Below are positions 40,395 to 49,242 of a DNA stretch of 64,000 nucleotides, one piece after another (positions within the stretch are counted from its first letter, which is position 1; every line of letters begins with the position of its first letter). Source of the stretch: JAPPHA01 sp965220985 (GTDB lineage: Bacteria > Pseudomonadota > Alphaproteobacteria > Rhodobacterales > Rhodobacteraceae). Where the stretch lies: assembly GCA_965220985.1 (NCBI GenBank), contig OZ244854.1, positions 2,418,001 to 2,482,000 of the forward strand. The letters are read 5' to 3'. The notes under the pieces were generated by a model. That model saw only the letters and a list, made by a program, of their open reading frames with translations, was not told where the DNA came from and did no database searches. Made by a program: the position numbers and the translations under genes.

Positions 40395-41162
40395 ATGCCT
40401 ACTTTGCATCCGTTTCTCGACACCGGGCACGCGCGTCCGATCGCGATTGCGCATCGCGGGTATTCGGCGCGCCATCCCGAAAACACGATGGCTGCCTTCG
40501 CGGCCGCCATCGAGATTGGCTACCAGTTCATCGAGACGGACGTGCACGCCACGGCGGACGGCGTGCTGATCGCGTTTCATGACGACAGGCTGGATCGAGT
40601 CACGGATCGCGTCGGATTGATTCGCGACCTCGACTGGTCCGAAGTCCGTCGTGCCAGGGTGGAGTCGCAAGAGCCCATTCCCTTGCTCGATGAGCTGCTC
40701 GCGACCTGGCCGACGGCCCGTGTCAACATCGACCCGAAGGCCGACGACGCGGTCGAACCGCTTCTGGCCATTCTCGAACGCCACGACGCATGGGACCGGG
40801 TTTGCGTGGGGTCGTTTTCGGGCGCGCGCCTGACCCGAATGCGCAAGGTTGCAGGTGACCGGCTCTGCACCTCGATGGGACCTCTCGATGTGACCCGACT
40901 GCGGCTCGCCAGTTTCGGTCTTCCGGTCGGCGCATTTGCCGCGAACTGCGTTCAGGTTCCTCCTTCAAATTACGGTCTCACCATCGTCGACCGGCGATTT
41001 GTCCGGGCTGCTCACTCGCGGGGAATGCCCGTGCACGTTTGGACGATCAATGACGAGGCGGAGATGAACCGCTTTCTCGACGTTGGCGTGGACGGGATCG
41101 TGACGGACGAGGCCGAGAGGCTTAAGGAGGCCCTGGTTTCTCGCTCGATGTGGCCCGGGTGA
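40395..41162 (+). CDS. glycerophosphodiester phosphodiesterase
   Basis: A 255-residue GDPD TIM barrel. It begins PIAIAHRGYSARHPENTMAA (His, Arg, Glu-Asn-Thr), then FIETDVHATADGVLIAFHDD (metal ligands and second histidine), NIDPKAD and the late VHVWTINDEAEM. It hydrolyses glycerophosphodiesters to glycerol-3-phosphate and an alcohol. No signal peptide, so cytoplasmic. ATG at 40395 is chosen over an upstream in-frame ATG inside the previous gene because GAGGG lies at 40383-40387. Confidence 0.88.
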   Translation: MPTLHPFLDTGHARPIAIAHRGYSARHPENTMAAFAAAIEIGYQFIETDVHATADGVLIAFHDDRLDRVTDRVGLIRDLDWSEVRRARVESQEPIPLLDELLATWPTARVNIDPKADDAVEPLLAILERHDAWDRVCVGSFSGARLTRMRKVAGDRLCTSMGPLDVTRLRLASFGLPVGAFAANCVQVPPSNYGLTIVDRRFVRAAHSRGMPVHVWTINDEAEMNRFLDVGVDGIVTDEAERLKEALVSRSMWPG

Positions 41163-41333
41163 TGCCGTCACTCATCAAGTTCGAGCGACAAGGCGGGGTG
41201 CCAGCAAACGGAGCATCGTGCCGACCTTTGTGACGGTTCGACGGCGATGGATCACGGGTTGAGTTTTCGGTTTCGCGGTCGATAATCGCGTCATCGTGTC
41301 AGTGCGGGAATCAGGGTGAAGGAGAGAGATCGG

Positions 41334-42230
41334 ATGTGCGGAATTGTCGGTCTTTTTTTCAAGGATCGCGCGCTGGAGGCCAGGCTGGGTGAATTGCTCA
41401 CCGGAATGCTTGTCACCATGAGTGATCGCGGGCCGGACAGCGCGGGTGTGGCGCTCTATCGCTCGGGCGAGTCCGACGAGGGCAAGCTGACCCTGCGGTC
41501 GTCGTCGCCGGACTCCGATTTCGACGGGTTGTGCGAAGCACTGGCACCCGTGGTCGGTGAAGAGATCGCAATCGAACGCAAGGATACCCATGCCGTTCTG
41601 AAGATGCGCGAAGATGCGGTCACGGCCGCGCGGGCGGTGCTTCCCGAGCTTCGCCCCGATGTTCGCGTGATGAGCGACGGAAACGCGATCGAGATCTACA
41701 AGGAGGTCGGATTGCCCGGCGATGTCGCCGAGCGTTTCGGGGTTCCCCAGATGAGCGGAAGTCACGGAATTGGTCACACCCGGATGGCGACCGAATCCGC
41801 CGTGACGACCGAGGGCGCGCATCCGTATTCAACCGGTTCAGATCAATGCCTCGTTCACAACGGTTCGTTGTCCAACCACAACGCGCTCAGGCGTCGCCTG
41901 CACAAGGAAGGGATGCGGATCGAGAGCGAGAACGACACGGAGGTCGGGGCGGCCTACCTGACGTGGCGAATGAGAAACGGGGCATCGCTTGGCGAGGCGC
42001 TGGAAGACAGTCTTCGCGATCTCGACGGCTTCTACACCTTTGTCGTTGGAACCCGGGACGGATTCGGAGTTCTGCGCGATCCGATCGCGTGCAAGCCGGC
42101 GGTTCTGGCGGAGACCGACAGCCTGGTCGCATTTGGCTCGGAGTACCGGGCGCTCGTCGATCTGCCTGGAATCTCGGAGGCAACCGTCTGGGAGCCTGAA
42201 CCGGCGCAAGTCTATTTCTGGACCCATTGA
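41334..42230 (+). CDS. glxB: class II glutamine amidotransferase, GlxB/MgsA-like subunit
   Basis: A 298-residue N-terminal-nucleophile amidotransferase. The mature protein starts with Cys2 (MCGIVGLFF). Other conserved parts: RGPDSAGVALY, GHTRMATES, VHNGSLSNHN, ENDTEVGAAYL and DGFYTFVVGT. The fold is that of the glutamate-synthase and GlmS amidotransferase domain. In Sinorhizobium GlxB and in N-methylglutamate synthase (MgsA) it supplies the ammonia-handling part of a three-subunit enzyme. GGAGAGAG precedes the ATG. The next gene begins one base after the stop. Confidence 0.85.
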   Translation: MCGIVGLFFKDRALEARLGELLTGMLVTMSDRGPDSAGVALYRSGESDEGKLTLRSSSPDSDFDGLCEALAPVVGEEIAIERKDTHAVLKMREDAVTAARAVLPELRPDVRVMSDGNAIEIYKEVGLPGDVAERFGVPQMSGSHGIGHTRMATESAVTTEGAHPYSTGSDQCLVHNGSLSNHNALRRRLHKEGMRIESENDTEVGAAYLTWRMRNGASLGEALEDSLRDLDGFYTFVVGTRDGFGVLRDPIACKPAVLAETDSLVAFGSEYRALVDLPGISEATVWEPEPAQVYFWTH

Positions 42231-42231
42231 G

Positions 42232-42915
42232 ATGCAGACACTCGATCTGTCAGCCTCGGGCTTGCGCGCGCTCAACGAAACCCTGCAGGCGCTCGATGCC
42301 AGCACCAACGAGACTCGGTGGGAGGTGCTCAATCCCCGGGGCAGTCATGCGGTTGCCGTGGGACTCGATTCACCCGTCGAGGTGATGATTCGCGGCTCGA
42401 CGGGCTATTATTGCGCGGGCATGAACAACCAGGCCACGATCAGGGTCGCGGGGTCAGTGGGTCCCGGCGTGGCAGAGAACATGATGTCGGGGTCTGTCAT
42501 TGTCGACGGGGATGCGAGCCAGTCGGCTGGCGCGACCGGGCACGGCGGCTTGCTTGTGATCAAGGGTAATGCATCATCGCGCTGCGGCATCTCGATGAAA
42601 GGGATCGACATCGTTGTTCACGGTAGTGTCGGTCACATGTCGGGTTTCATGGCGCAGGCAGGAACGCTCGTGGTTTGTGGAGACGCTGGCGAAGCGCTGG
42701 GCGATTCGATTTACGAGGCGCGGATATTTGTCAGAGGTTCGGTGCGCGGCCTCGGGGCGGATTGCACCGAAAAGCCCATGCGCGAGGAAGATGTCGACGA
42801 ACTTGCGAGGCTACTCGAAGCGGCGGAGAGCTCGGCCCGCCCGGAGGAATTCCGCCGCTACGGTTCGTCGCGAAAGCTGTACAACTTCGACGTGGACAAT
42901 GCGGATGCGTATTGA
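42232..42915 (+). CDS. glxC: GltB domain-3-like protein, GlxC/MgsB subunit
   Basis: A 227-residue right-handed beta-helix protein, the separate counterpart of glutamate synthase's GXGXG domain. Repeats such as GSTGYYCAGMNNQATIRVAG, GSVGPGVAENMMSGSVIVDG, ASQSAGATGHGGLLVIKGNA and GSVGHMSGFMAQAGTLVVCG run through the middle. It is structural, bridging the amidotransferase and synthase subunits. Located between glxB and glxD with coupled starts. Confidence 0.85.
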   Translation: MQTLDLSASGLRALNETLQALDASTNETRWEVLNPRGSHAVAVGLDSPVEVMIRGSTGYYCAGMNNQATIRVAGSVGPGVAENMMSGSVIVDGDASQSAGATGHGGLLVIKGNASSRCGISMKGIDIVVHGSVGHMSGFMAQAGTLVVCGDAGEALGDSIYEARIFVRGSVRGLGADCTEKPMREEDVDELARLLEAAESSARPEEFRRYGSSRKLYNFDVDNADAY

Positions 42916-42956
42916 GGGGGCCAACCGACCTGGTTCGGGGCAGGGGAGATGTGATC

Positions 42957-44279
42957 ATGGGCGCTGAATCCGATCGACAGGATCTCGGAATTCCCTCATG
43001 GCAACGCGAAATCAGGCGGGCTGCCGAAACCGGCATCTACCGAATCAGGGGCGGCGGCGCGGGGCGACGATCGCGTTTCGATGACCTTCTGTTTCTCGGG
43101 GCGTCGGTGTCGCGATATCCCCTCGAAGGATACAGGGAGACCTGCGCGACCAATGTGACTTTGGGCACGCGTCATGCCCGATCGCCGATCGAGCTTTCGA
43201 TTCCCATCACCATCGCGGGGATGAGTTTCGGAGCGTTGTCGGGGCAGGCGAAGGAAGCGCTCGGGCGTGGCGCATCCGCCGCCGGGACATCGACGACGAC
43301 CGGTGATGGCGGCATGACCCCCGAAGAGCGGGTCCACTCGGAACGGCTCGTGTATCAGTATCTGCCTTCGCGATACGGAATGAACCCGGATGATCTGCGC
43401 AAGGCTGACGCCATCGAGATCGTTGTCGGTCAAGGGGCGAAGCCGGGCGGTGGCGGAATGCTGCTTGGCCAGAAGATTTCGGACCGTGTGGCGGAAATGA
43501 GAACCTTGCCAAAAGGCATCGATCAGCGGTCAGCCTGCCGTCATCCCGACTGGACCGGGCCGGATGATCTCGAGATCAAGATCCTGGAGCTGCGCGAGAT
43601 CACGGGTTGGGAGAAGCCGATCTTCGTCAAGGTGGGCGCGACGAGGCCCTATTTCGACGTCGCGCTTGCCGTCAAGGCCGGGGCGGATGTCGTGGTGATC
43701 GACGGCATGGAGGGTGGAACGGCAGCCACGCAGGAGGTTTTCATCGAGCATGTGGGGATTCCGACGCTCGCCTGCATTCGCCCGGCCGTCAGGGCCTTGC
43801 AGGATCTTGGGGTCTACCGCGACGTGCAACTGGTTGTCTCGGGCGGCATCAGGAGCGGCGCCGATGTCGCCAAGGTGCTTGCGCTCGGCGCTGACGCGGT
43901 CTCGATCGGTACTGCCGCACTGGTCGCGCTTGGCGACAACCATCCGAAATGGGCGGACGACTACCGTGAGCTCGGTGCAAAGGTCGGGCAGTACGACGAC
44001 TGGCACGAAGGCCGCGACCCTGCCGGGATCACGACACAGGACCCCGACCTTGCTGCCCGCCTCGACCCGATCGAGGGTGGGCGCAGGGTTCGAAACCTTC
44101 TGAAAGTGATGACGCTCGAAACCCAGACCATCGCGCGGGCGTGCGGTCACAGCCACGTGCGCCACTTCGAGCCCGAAGATCTTTGCGCGACTTCGGTGGA
44201 GGCCGCAGCAATGGCGCAGGTTCCCTTGGCCGGAACTGACTGGATTCCTGGCAGCAACTATTCCACAAAAGGTGGGTGA
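42957..44279 (+). CDS. glxD: glutamate-synthase-like FMN protein, GlxD/MgsC subunit
   Basis: A 440-residue Glu_synthase domain protein. FMN- and Fe-S-binding sequences include ITIAGMSFGALSGQAKEALG, STTTGDGGMTPEER, VGQGAKPGGGGMLLGQKI, KVGATRPYFDVALAVKAGAD, VVSGGIRSGADVAKVLALGA and cysteines in RACGHSHVRH and EDLCATS. In N-methylglutamate synthase it reduces the imine formed with methylamine. ATG at 42957 follows GGGGAG. The usual mgd dehydrogenase and gamma-glutamylmethylamide synthetase genes are not within the window. Confidence 0.86.
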   Translation: MGAESDRQDLGIPSWQREIRRAAETGIYRIRGGGAGRRSRFDDLLFLGASVSRYPLEGYRETCATNVTLGTRHARSPIELSIPITIAGMSFGALSGQAKEALGRGASAAGTSTTTGDGGMTPEERVHSERLVYQYLPSRYGMNPDDLRKADAIEIVVGQGAKPGGGGMLLGQKISDRVAEMRTLPKGIDQRSACRHPDWTGPDDLEIKILELREITGWEKPIFVKVGATRPYFDVALAVKAGADVVVIDGMEGGTAATQEVFIEHVGIPTLACIRPAVRALQDLGVYRDVQLVVSGGIRSGADVAKVLALGADAVSIGTAALVALGDNHPKWADDYRELGAKVGQYDDWHEGRDPAGITTQDPDLAARLDPIEGGRRVRNLLKVMTLETQTIARACGHSHVRHFEPEDLCATSVEAAAMAQVPLAGTDWIPGSNYSTKGG

Positions 44280-44397
44280 GTGAGGCCGTCGACCGGCTAT
44301 CGCAGGTGTTGCACTTGATGACGTGAAACGGGCGCCAATTTGCTTTTGCTTGTGATCTGAGCGCGCCGGCTCCTGTGCCCCATCGGCGCCGACTCAA

Positions 44398-44670
44398 TCA
44401 GATCAGAGCCCGCTCCAAAAGCGACTTCGCTTCAACAGAGTCAATTCTCAAATGACCTTCCAAGTCATGCACGAGATCATCCATCCGCGCCTTCCAATGA
44501 CTCACGAAGTCCATGATCGTGACGCCGACAATGTCTCCGCTCCCGGATTCATGCCGCCACAAGACGCCGGGCAAACTCTCCTGAACAATGCCATGCCTGC
44601 CCGGCTGTGTAGAGATGTAGAGGACGTCGGCATCTCTGTCGTAGACCACTCTTTTGAAATCGTTTGCCAT
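44398..44670 (-). CDS. DUF2283 domain protein
   Basis: A 90-residue protein. YDRDADVLYISTQPG and the later GDIVGVTIMDF give the DUF2283 pattern of a short beta hairpin plus helix. ATG 44670-44668 is preferred (GGGGAA upstream); a longer reading upstream is possible. DUF2283 proteins are small and of unknown role, often near toxin-antitoxin modules. It lies at the outer end of a small block next to tRNA-Gln. Confidence 0.7.
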   Translation of the reverse strand: MANDFKRVVYDRDADVLYISTQPGRHGIVQESLPGVLWRHESGSGDIVGVTIMDFVSHWKARMDDLVHDLEGHLRIDSVEAKSLLERALI

Positions 44671-44825
44671 GATCTGATTCCCCGGCAATTGCCGTTTCTC
44701 CGAAGGCATGCATCCTCTGCTGTCGTCTGGAACTGCCAAAACACGCCGTCACACCCGGACCAAACGGCTACGGGGGATTTTGGCCACAGCGGAGTACACG
44801 CAGGTCTTTGGTTCGTGCGACGACT

Positions 44826-45869
44826 CTAGATCCCGAACGCGTTTCTCGCTTCCTCGATCATCTTGGCTTCGTCTGGCAGCAGGCGCAACGATTGATCGAT
44901 GCGCGCTTGCCATCCCGGTCCGGACTGGCAGGCCTCATTGTAGATTTCGGCAAGTTGCAACGGGCGTTCTTCGGCAAGGACACGGATCAAGAATGCGGCT
45001 TGTGCTCGGTCCTTGATGGCCTTTTGCGGATGGGGGCCTTCAACTCTTCGGGCGGCCACGATCAACTTATGGACCGCAAAACGTTCGGGTGTCGGCACCT
45101 TGACCAGCACGCCGGAGCGGTAATTGATGATCGCATTGATCGGCTCCTTGATCAGAAAATCGAGGTGATTGAGCCCCTTCGCCGCGACGCCCAGGGATGG
45201 AATCAACCTTGTTGGCTCCCCTCCGAATGAAGGCGTCAGGAACTCGATCTCGACCTCGCCGCTCGCTTGTCTCCATTTCCAGGTATGGTTGTTTCGCAGT
45301 ACCGGGACGGCCTCGAACTTCAGACTGTAGAAGATCTCCGAAGGGCCGGGGTCCACGGAATCGGTCTCGGCGATGGCGACGCTGAGCCTTTGGAACGCAG
45401 CGATGTCGACATCTCCGGTGTTTGCCGCTTGATCGGCATGCGGAATCCTGACACCGAGTTCGCCTTCGTAGGCTCGAAATGCGTGGGTTCCGATCATGAC
45501 GCCACCAAGGCGGAAACAGCCCGCCTTTGCCATCGCCAGGAGTAGCGAGCCGGTGTCCTTGTCGGTTCGGAGAAAACCGTTGGCGCGAAGCGTTCCAGCA
45601 ATCTCGGCCATCCGCTTCATGCGTGCAGCCCGGTTCGGGCGGTCATCGAGATGGGCGGTGACAACCGCGCGAATGTCTTCCGTGTCAGTCCCGAGATATC
45701 GCCTCTGAATCTCACGTCCGACTCTGAATTGGTCGTACCAGTATGCCTTTTTTCCGCGTTGCTGCTTTACCGGCTGACCGAGAATTGGGCTGATCGACTC
45801 CCTGAGGTGCATCTCCTTGAGGTCGAGATACGCACTCGTGGCCGTCATGTTGTGGTGGTGGATTTCCAT
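44826..45869 (-). CDS. GSU2403-type nucleotidyltransferase-fold protein
   Basis: A 347-residue protein. The nucleotidyltransferase core begins GGVMIGTHAFRAYEGELGVR with the acidic TGDVDIA (metal-binding Asp pair) at about residues 150-156. The N-terminal ~100 residues are basic and helical (MAEIAGTLRANGFL). The C-terminal segment has PTPERFAVHKLIVAARR. This resembles the NTP_transf_8/GSU2403 family, related to antitoxin- or toxin-like NTases. ATG 45869 has no clear binding site. A long AT-rich palindrome lies directly upstream. Role unknown; stress or defence is possible. Confidence 0.72.
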   Translation of the reverse strand: MEIHHHNMTATSAYLDLKEMHLRESISPILGQPVKQQRGKKAYWYDQFRVGREIQRRYLGTDTEDIRAVVTAHLDDRPNRAARMKRMAEIAGTLRANGFLRTDKDTGSLLLAMAKAGCFRLGGVMIGTHAFRAYEGELGVRIPHADQAANTGDVDIAAFQRLSVAIAETDSVDPGPSEIFYSLKFEAVPVLRNNHTWKWRQASGEVEIEFLTPSFGGEPTRLIPSLGVAAKGLNHLDFLIKEPINAIINYRSGVLVKVPTPERFAVHKLIVAARRVEGPHPQKAIKDRAQAAFLIRVLAEERPLQLAEIYNEACQSGPGWQARIDQSLRLLPDEAKMIEEARNAFGI

Positions 45870-45877
45870 CGTCAGGC

Positions 45878-45908
45878 GTTATGTTTCACAAAAATTTTTT
45901 TGTATAAC
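45878..45908 (-). promoter_or_regulatory. AT-rich palindrome upstream of the nucleotidyltransferase-fold gene
   Basis: GTTAT at 45878-45882 and ATAAC at 45904-45908 form outer arms; inside, ACAAAAA at 45888-45894 pairs with TTTTTGT at 45897-45903. The nest lies 9 bases before the gene start at 45869 and is far more AT-rich than its surroundings. It is probably promoter plus operator; a T-rich terminator for the opposite strand is less likely. Confidence 0.45.
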
Positions 45909-46061
45909 AATATGGGATGAGCCAACGATTGACACTTGCGCCCGAGAGGGTACGGAGGTGGTCGTGACCGTTCACCAAGCCTTTGATTTGGCGTCAGAAA
46001 CGGAAACTATCGCAGCTGCCCGGCGACGGGCAACCAGACGACAACCGTCAAGAAGGTGATT

Positions 46062-46136
46062 TGGCTGGGGTGGTAGGATTCGAACCTACGGTACACGATA
46101 CCAAAAACCGTTGCCTTACCACTTGGCTACACCCCA
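46062..46136 (-). tRNA. tRNA-Gln (UUG)
   Basis: A full cloverleaf on the minus strand, 75 nt with an encoded CCA. Acceptor arm TGGGGTG pairs with CACCCCA, followed by the G discriminator and CCA; D arm GCC...GGC; anticodon stem ACGGT/ATCGT (one G-T pair) with loop TTTTGGT, anticodon TTG at its centre; T arm GTAGG-TTCGAAT-CCTAC. It decodes CAA. Its 3' end faces the small block with the nucleotidyltransferase and DUF2283 genes. Confidence 0.95.
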
Positions 46137-46218
46137 GCACCGCAAGCGTGTTTACGGATTCCGTTGCCGATCTCAAGTCCCTTTTGGCAACCCGAGAGGC
46201 ACTGTTGCTCGTTTGCCG

Positions 46219-47745
46219 TTACAGCGGTTCGGGATGGGCGACCTCGGGGAGATAGTCGAAAGCCCATTCGTTGTACCCCTGTTCTCCGCGATACCAGATC
46301 ACGTCTTCGCCTGGCGTCTCGCCGTGGTTCCATCGCGGCGACTCTCCGGATTTATGTGTTTCGAGAATGAAACGCCTTCGTCTTTGGCTGAGCACGATGC
46401 GTTCAGTGAGGTCCTCCTCGTCCCACATCTGCCGGGCGATTTGCTCGAAATCCGCCCTGACATCCGCAAGACTCTCGTCTTCTGCAAGGTTTTCGAGTTC
46501 ATCCGGGTCGTTGTCGAGATCGAACAGCAATGCGGGGTCCTTGGACGAGCAGATGAACTTGTGGGGACCGCGACGCATCATGAAGATCGGGGCGAGAGCC
46601 GATTCTGCCAGGTATTCTGCCACGACGAGATGATCGGGACGCTCTCCCTTTCGATCAAGGCTGCTCGTGAGGTCGCGTCCCGCGAGCGGCTCGTCCTCGG
46701 GTTCCCATGTGGAACAGGTTGCGAGCCCGTTGAATGTCGGCAGCAGATCGACCAGTGAAGCGAACTCGGAAACCCGTTCCGGCCTAATCCACGGCGCAGC
46801 CATGATGAGAGGCACCCGCAGAGCCGGCTCGAAAAAGTGCTTCTTGAACCACATTCCCCGCTCGCCAAGAAACTCCCCGTGATCCGCCGTAAAGACGACG
46901 ACCGTGTTCTTGTCGGCACCCGTCGAACGAAGCGTGTCGAGGATTTGTCCGATCATTTCGTCAAGATAGGTGATCGATCCGTAATGAGCCCGCCGGGCAC
47001 GCAGTATGCTGTCGTCGTCGAATTTGTAGTCCAGCATCTCGTGGTCGCGAAGCACCCTGAGCGAATGGGCATCGTGTCGCTCTGCGGGCATGGCGGACAC
47101 CCGGGGCAGGGGTATTTCGTCATCCGCGTAACGGTCCCAGTACTCGCGACGACAGAGGTAAGGATCGTGCGGGTGGGTGTAGGAAACCTGAAGGAAGAAT
47201 GGGCGATCGTCGTTTGATCTCGCGATATCGTAGAGATGCCGGCGCGCTCTGTACGTCACCTCGTCGTCGAAATCGATCTGGACCGAGCGTTCGCAGATCC
47301 CGGCGATCAGGACCGCGCGCGGGTCGTTGGTGTCACGCTTGCCCTCGTTGGACCAGTTCGGCACCCAGCTGAAATCAGCGGGATAGACATCAGGCGTCAG
47401 GCGCTGCTCGAATCCGTGGTACTGATCGGGTCCAATGAAGTGCATCTTGCCGCTCAATGCCGTTTGGTAACCCAGCTTTCGCAGGTGGTGGGCGTAGGTC
47501 GGCAATTCGGCGCTCATCTCTGCTGCATTGTCGTACACGCCAATTGTCGAGCAGAGTTGCCCCGTTGCCATCGATGCCCGCGACGGAGCGCAGAGCGGGA
47601 AGTTGCAGTAGGCCGTCTCGAACACCACGCCATTTTCGGCGAGCCGGTCGAGAATTGGCGCCTTGACGAAGGTGTTTCCGTAGGCCGCAAGCGACGAGGC
47701 GCTCATCTGGTCGACCTGGATGAACAGGATGTTGGGCGATTTCAT
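46219..47745 (-). CDS. betC: choline-sulfatase-like sulfatase
   Basis: A 508-residue type I sulfatase. The formylglycine cysteine is in CAPSRASMATG (C-x-P-S-R), with NILFIQVDQMS (metal-binding Asp), ALSGKMHFIGPDQYHGFE, YTHPHDPY and FTADHGEFLGERGMW. The SGKMHFIGPDQYHGF segment, length and C-terminal SQRRRR stretch are characteristic of choline-sulfatase BetC. Choline-sulfatase cleaves choline-O-sulfate to choline and sulfate in the cytoplasm. No signal peptide is present when starting at ATG 47745. It is divergent from an amino-acid-type ABC transporter, not from bet genes, so the substrate could be another O-sulfate. Confidence 0.85.
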   Translation of the reverse strand: MKSPNILFIQVDQMSASSLAAYGNTFVKAPILDRLAENGVVFETAYCNFPLCAPSRASMATGQLCSTIGVYDNAAEMSAELPTYAHHLRKLGYQTALSGKMHFIGPDQYHGFEQRLTPDVYPADFSWVPNWSNEGKRDTNDPRAVLIAGICERSVQIDFDDEVTYRARRHLYDIARSNDDRPFFLQVSYTHPHDPYLCRREYWDRYADDEIPLPRVSAMPAERHDAHSLRVLRDHEMLDYKFDDDSILRARRAHYGSITYLDEMIGQILDTLRSTGADKNTVVVFTADHGEFLGERGMWFKKHFFEPALRVPLIMAAPWIRPERVSEFASLVDLLPTFNGLATCSTWEPEDEPLAGRDLTSSLDRKGERPDHLVVAEYLAESALAPIFMMRRGPHKFICSSKDPALLFDLDNDPDELENLAEDESLADVRADFEQIARQMWDEEDLTERIVLSQRRRRFILETHKSGESPRWNHGETPGEDVIWYRGEQGYNEWAFDYLPEVAHPEPL

Positions 47746-47802
47746 CGTGGAGCACTCGTTTTTCGTCCGACGGTCATCCCGACCGCTCCGGAATGGTCTT
47801 GA

Positions 47803-47821
47803 CGACAATATTGTCGACAAT
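47803..47821. promoter_or_regulatory. overlapping operator palindromes between sulfatase and ABC genes
   Basis: CGACAATATTGTCG at 47803-47816 and ATTGTCGACAAT at 47810-47821 are both perfect palindromes and overlap. They sit in the divergent promoter region between the sulfatase start (47745) and the permease start (47898). The ATTGTC/GACAAT half-sites resemble those used by FCD-type GntR regulators, and such a regulator is encoded at 52039-52746 in the same cluster. A regulated divergent promoter is inferred. Confidence 0.6.
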
Positions 47822-47897
47822 CTGATCATTTGACAGTATCGGATGGTGGTGGGGAACTCCATCGCGATTTTTCGATGGAACCAGATCCGGGAAGCTC

Positions 47898-48587
47898 ATG
47901 GTCGAGTGGAACTTCATGGCGGTCCTCGCAGATTACGATCTGCTGCTTCTTGGACTGCTGAACACGTTGAAGGTCACCGCGCTCGCGCTCTTGTTCGGGG
48001 TGCCGCTTGGACTGACGCTGGCACTGCTGCGGCTGACGAAGTTTCGGCCTGTTTCCGCCGTTGCGGCGTTCATCGTCGAGTTTTTCCGCGCGACACCTCC
48101 GCTCGTGCAGCTGTTCTGGGTGTTCTTTGCTCTACCGATCCTGATCGACATCCGAATGACGCCCTACATCGCCTCGATCGTCACGTTTTCGATTCAGTCC
48201 TCGGCATTTTTCGCCGAGATATTTCGCGCCGGCATTCAATCGATCGACAAGGGACAGTGGGAGGGTGCCAGCGCGATCGGCATGAACTATCGGCAGACGC
48301 TCTCGCGGGTCATCCTGCCGCAGGCAGTCAAGCGAATGATCCCGGCGTTCATGGAGCGGTCGATCGAATTGCTCAAGACCACGACGCTCGTCTCCACCGT
48401 CGCCTATACCGATCTCATGTTCCAGGCCAACGACCTGGCCCAAAAGACCTTTCGGCCGCTCGAAGTCTACACGATCGTGGCCGTCATGTACTTCCTGCTG
48501 ATTTTCGCCTTCAGCCAGATTTCGATCTGGATCGAGCGCAAATTGGCAGCGTCAGGTGAAACATCGGTGCGTCTCGATGGTGCATGA
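47898..48587 (+). CDS. polar-amino-acid-type ABC transporter permease 1
   Basis: A 229-residue HisMQ-type permease: LLLLGLLNTLKVTALALLFG, VEFFRATPPLVQLFWVFFAL, FFAEIFRAGIQSIDKGQWEG and the EAA loop GQWEGASAIGMNYRQTLSRV then ILPQA. It is the first gene of a four-gene transporter, with ATG 47898. The stop overlaps the second permease by 11 nt. Confidence 0.9.
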   Translation: MVEWNFMAVLADYDLLLLGLLNTLKVTALALLFGVPLGLTLALLRLTKFRPVSAVAAFIVEFFRATPPLVQLFWVFFALPILIDIRMTPYIASIVTFSIQSSAFFAEIFRAGIQSIDKGQWEGASAIGMNYRQTLSRVILPQAVKRMIPAFMERSIELLKTTTLVSTVAYTDLMFQANDLAQKTFRPLEVYTIVAVMYFLLIFAFSQISIWIERKLAASGETSVRLDGA

Positions 48588-49242
48588 CTGGGATTTCCTG
48601 ACGATCTACGAGAACCGGCACGTGCTGTGGGTCGGCCTGAAAGGCACGGTTGTCATTTTTCTCGTCACGGTCGCCCTTGGCCTCTCGGGCGGACTGGTGG
48701 TCGGAATCGCCCGATATGCCAGGTCGCCGCTGATCGGCTGGCCGGCGCGGGCATTCGTCGAGGTCTTTCGCAATACGCCCGTTCTCGTTCAGATCATCTG
48801 GTTCTTCTATGCCTTCCCGATCCTGACCGGGATCGACGTCAACCCGTTCCTTGCCGCAGTGCTGGGCATCTCGTTGAACACGATGGCCTTCTCGGCGGAG
48901 ATCTATCGGGCGGGCATCCAGTCCGTCGAGCCTGGACAGTGGGAGGCAGGAAAGGCCATCGGCATGACCTACAGCCAGACCATGCGACGGATCGTCTTGC
49001 CGGTCGCCATCAAGCGCGTGCTGCCGGCCCTGACCAACCGCGGAATCGAGGTGTTCAAGATGTCGACGCTCGCCTCGATCGTGGCCTATGTCGAAACGCT
49101 CAACCAGGCCAAGCTGATCGCTGATCTCAACTTCAACCCGATCGAGTCCTACACCGCCGTCGCGCTGATTTTCTTTGTCGTGCTGTACCCGGTCGTCCAG
49201 GGAACCTACGTGCTTGAGCGAGTCCTGAGGAGAAGCGAATGA
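48577..49242 (+). CDS. polar-amino-acid-type ABC transporter permease 2
   Basis: A 221-residue permease, partner of the previous. It has VLWVGLKGTVVIFLVTVALG, EVFRNTPVLVQIIWFFYAFP, FSAEIYRAGIQSVEPGQWEA and GKAIGMTYSQTMRRIVLPVA. ATG 48577 is preferred. Its stop overlaps the ATPase start in an ATGA, so the operon is coupled throughout. Confidence 0.9.
   Translation: MVHDWDFLTIYENRHVLWVGLKGTVVIFLVTVALGLSGGLVVGIARYARSPLIGWPARAFVEVFRNTPVLVQIIWFFYAFPILTGIDVNPFLAAVLGISLNTMAFSAEIYRAGIQSVEPGQWEAGKAIGMTYSQTMRRIVLPVAIKRVLPALTNRGIEVFKMSTLASIVAYVETLNQAKLIADLNFNPIESYTAVALIFFVVLYPVVQGTYVLERVLRRSE

Noticed and set aside
45817..46059. A plus-strand frame upstream of tRNA-Gln
   Set aside because: It crosses the nucleotidyltransferase gene start and the AT-rich palindrome and has no plausible product.
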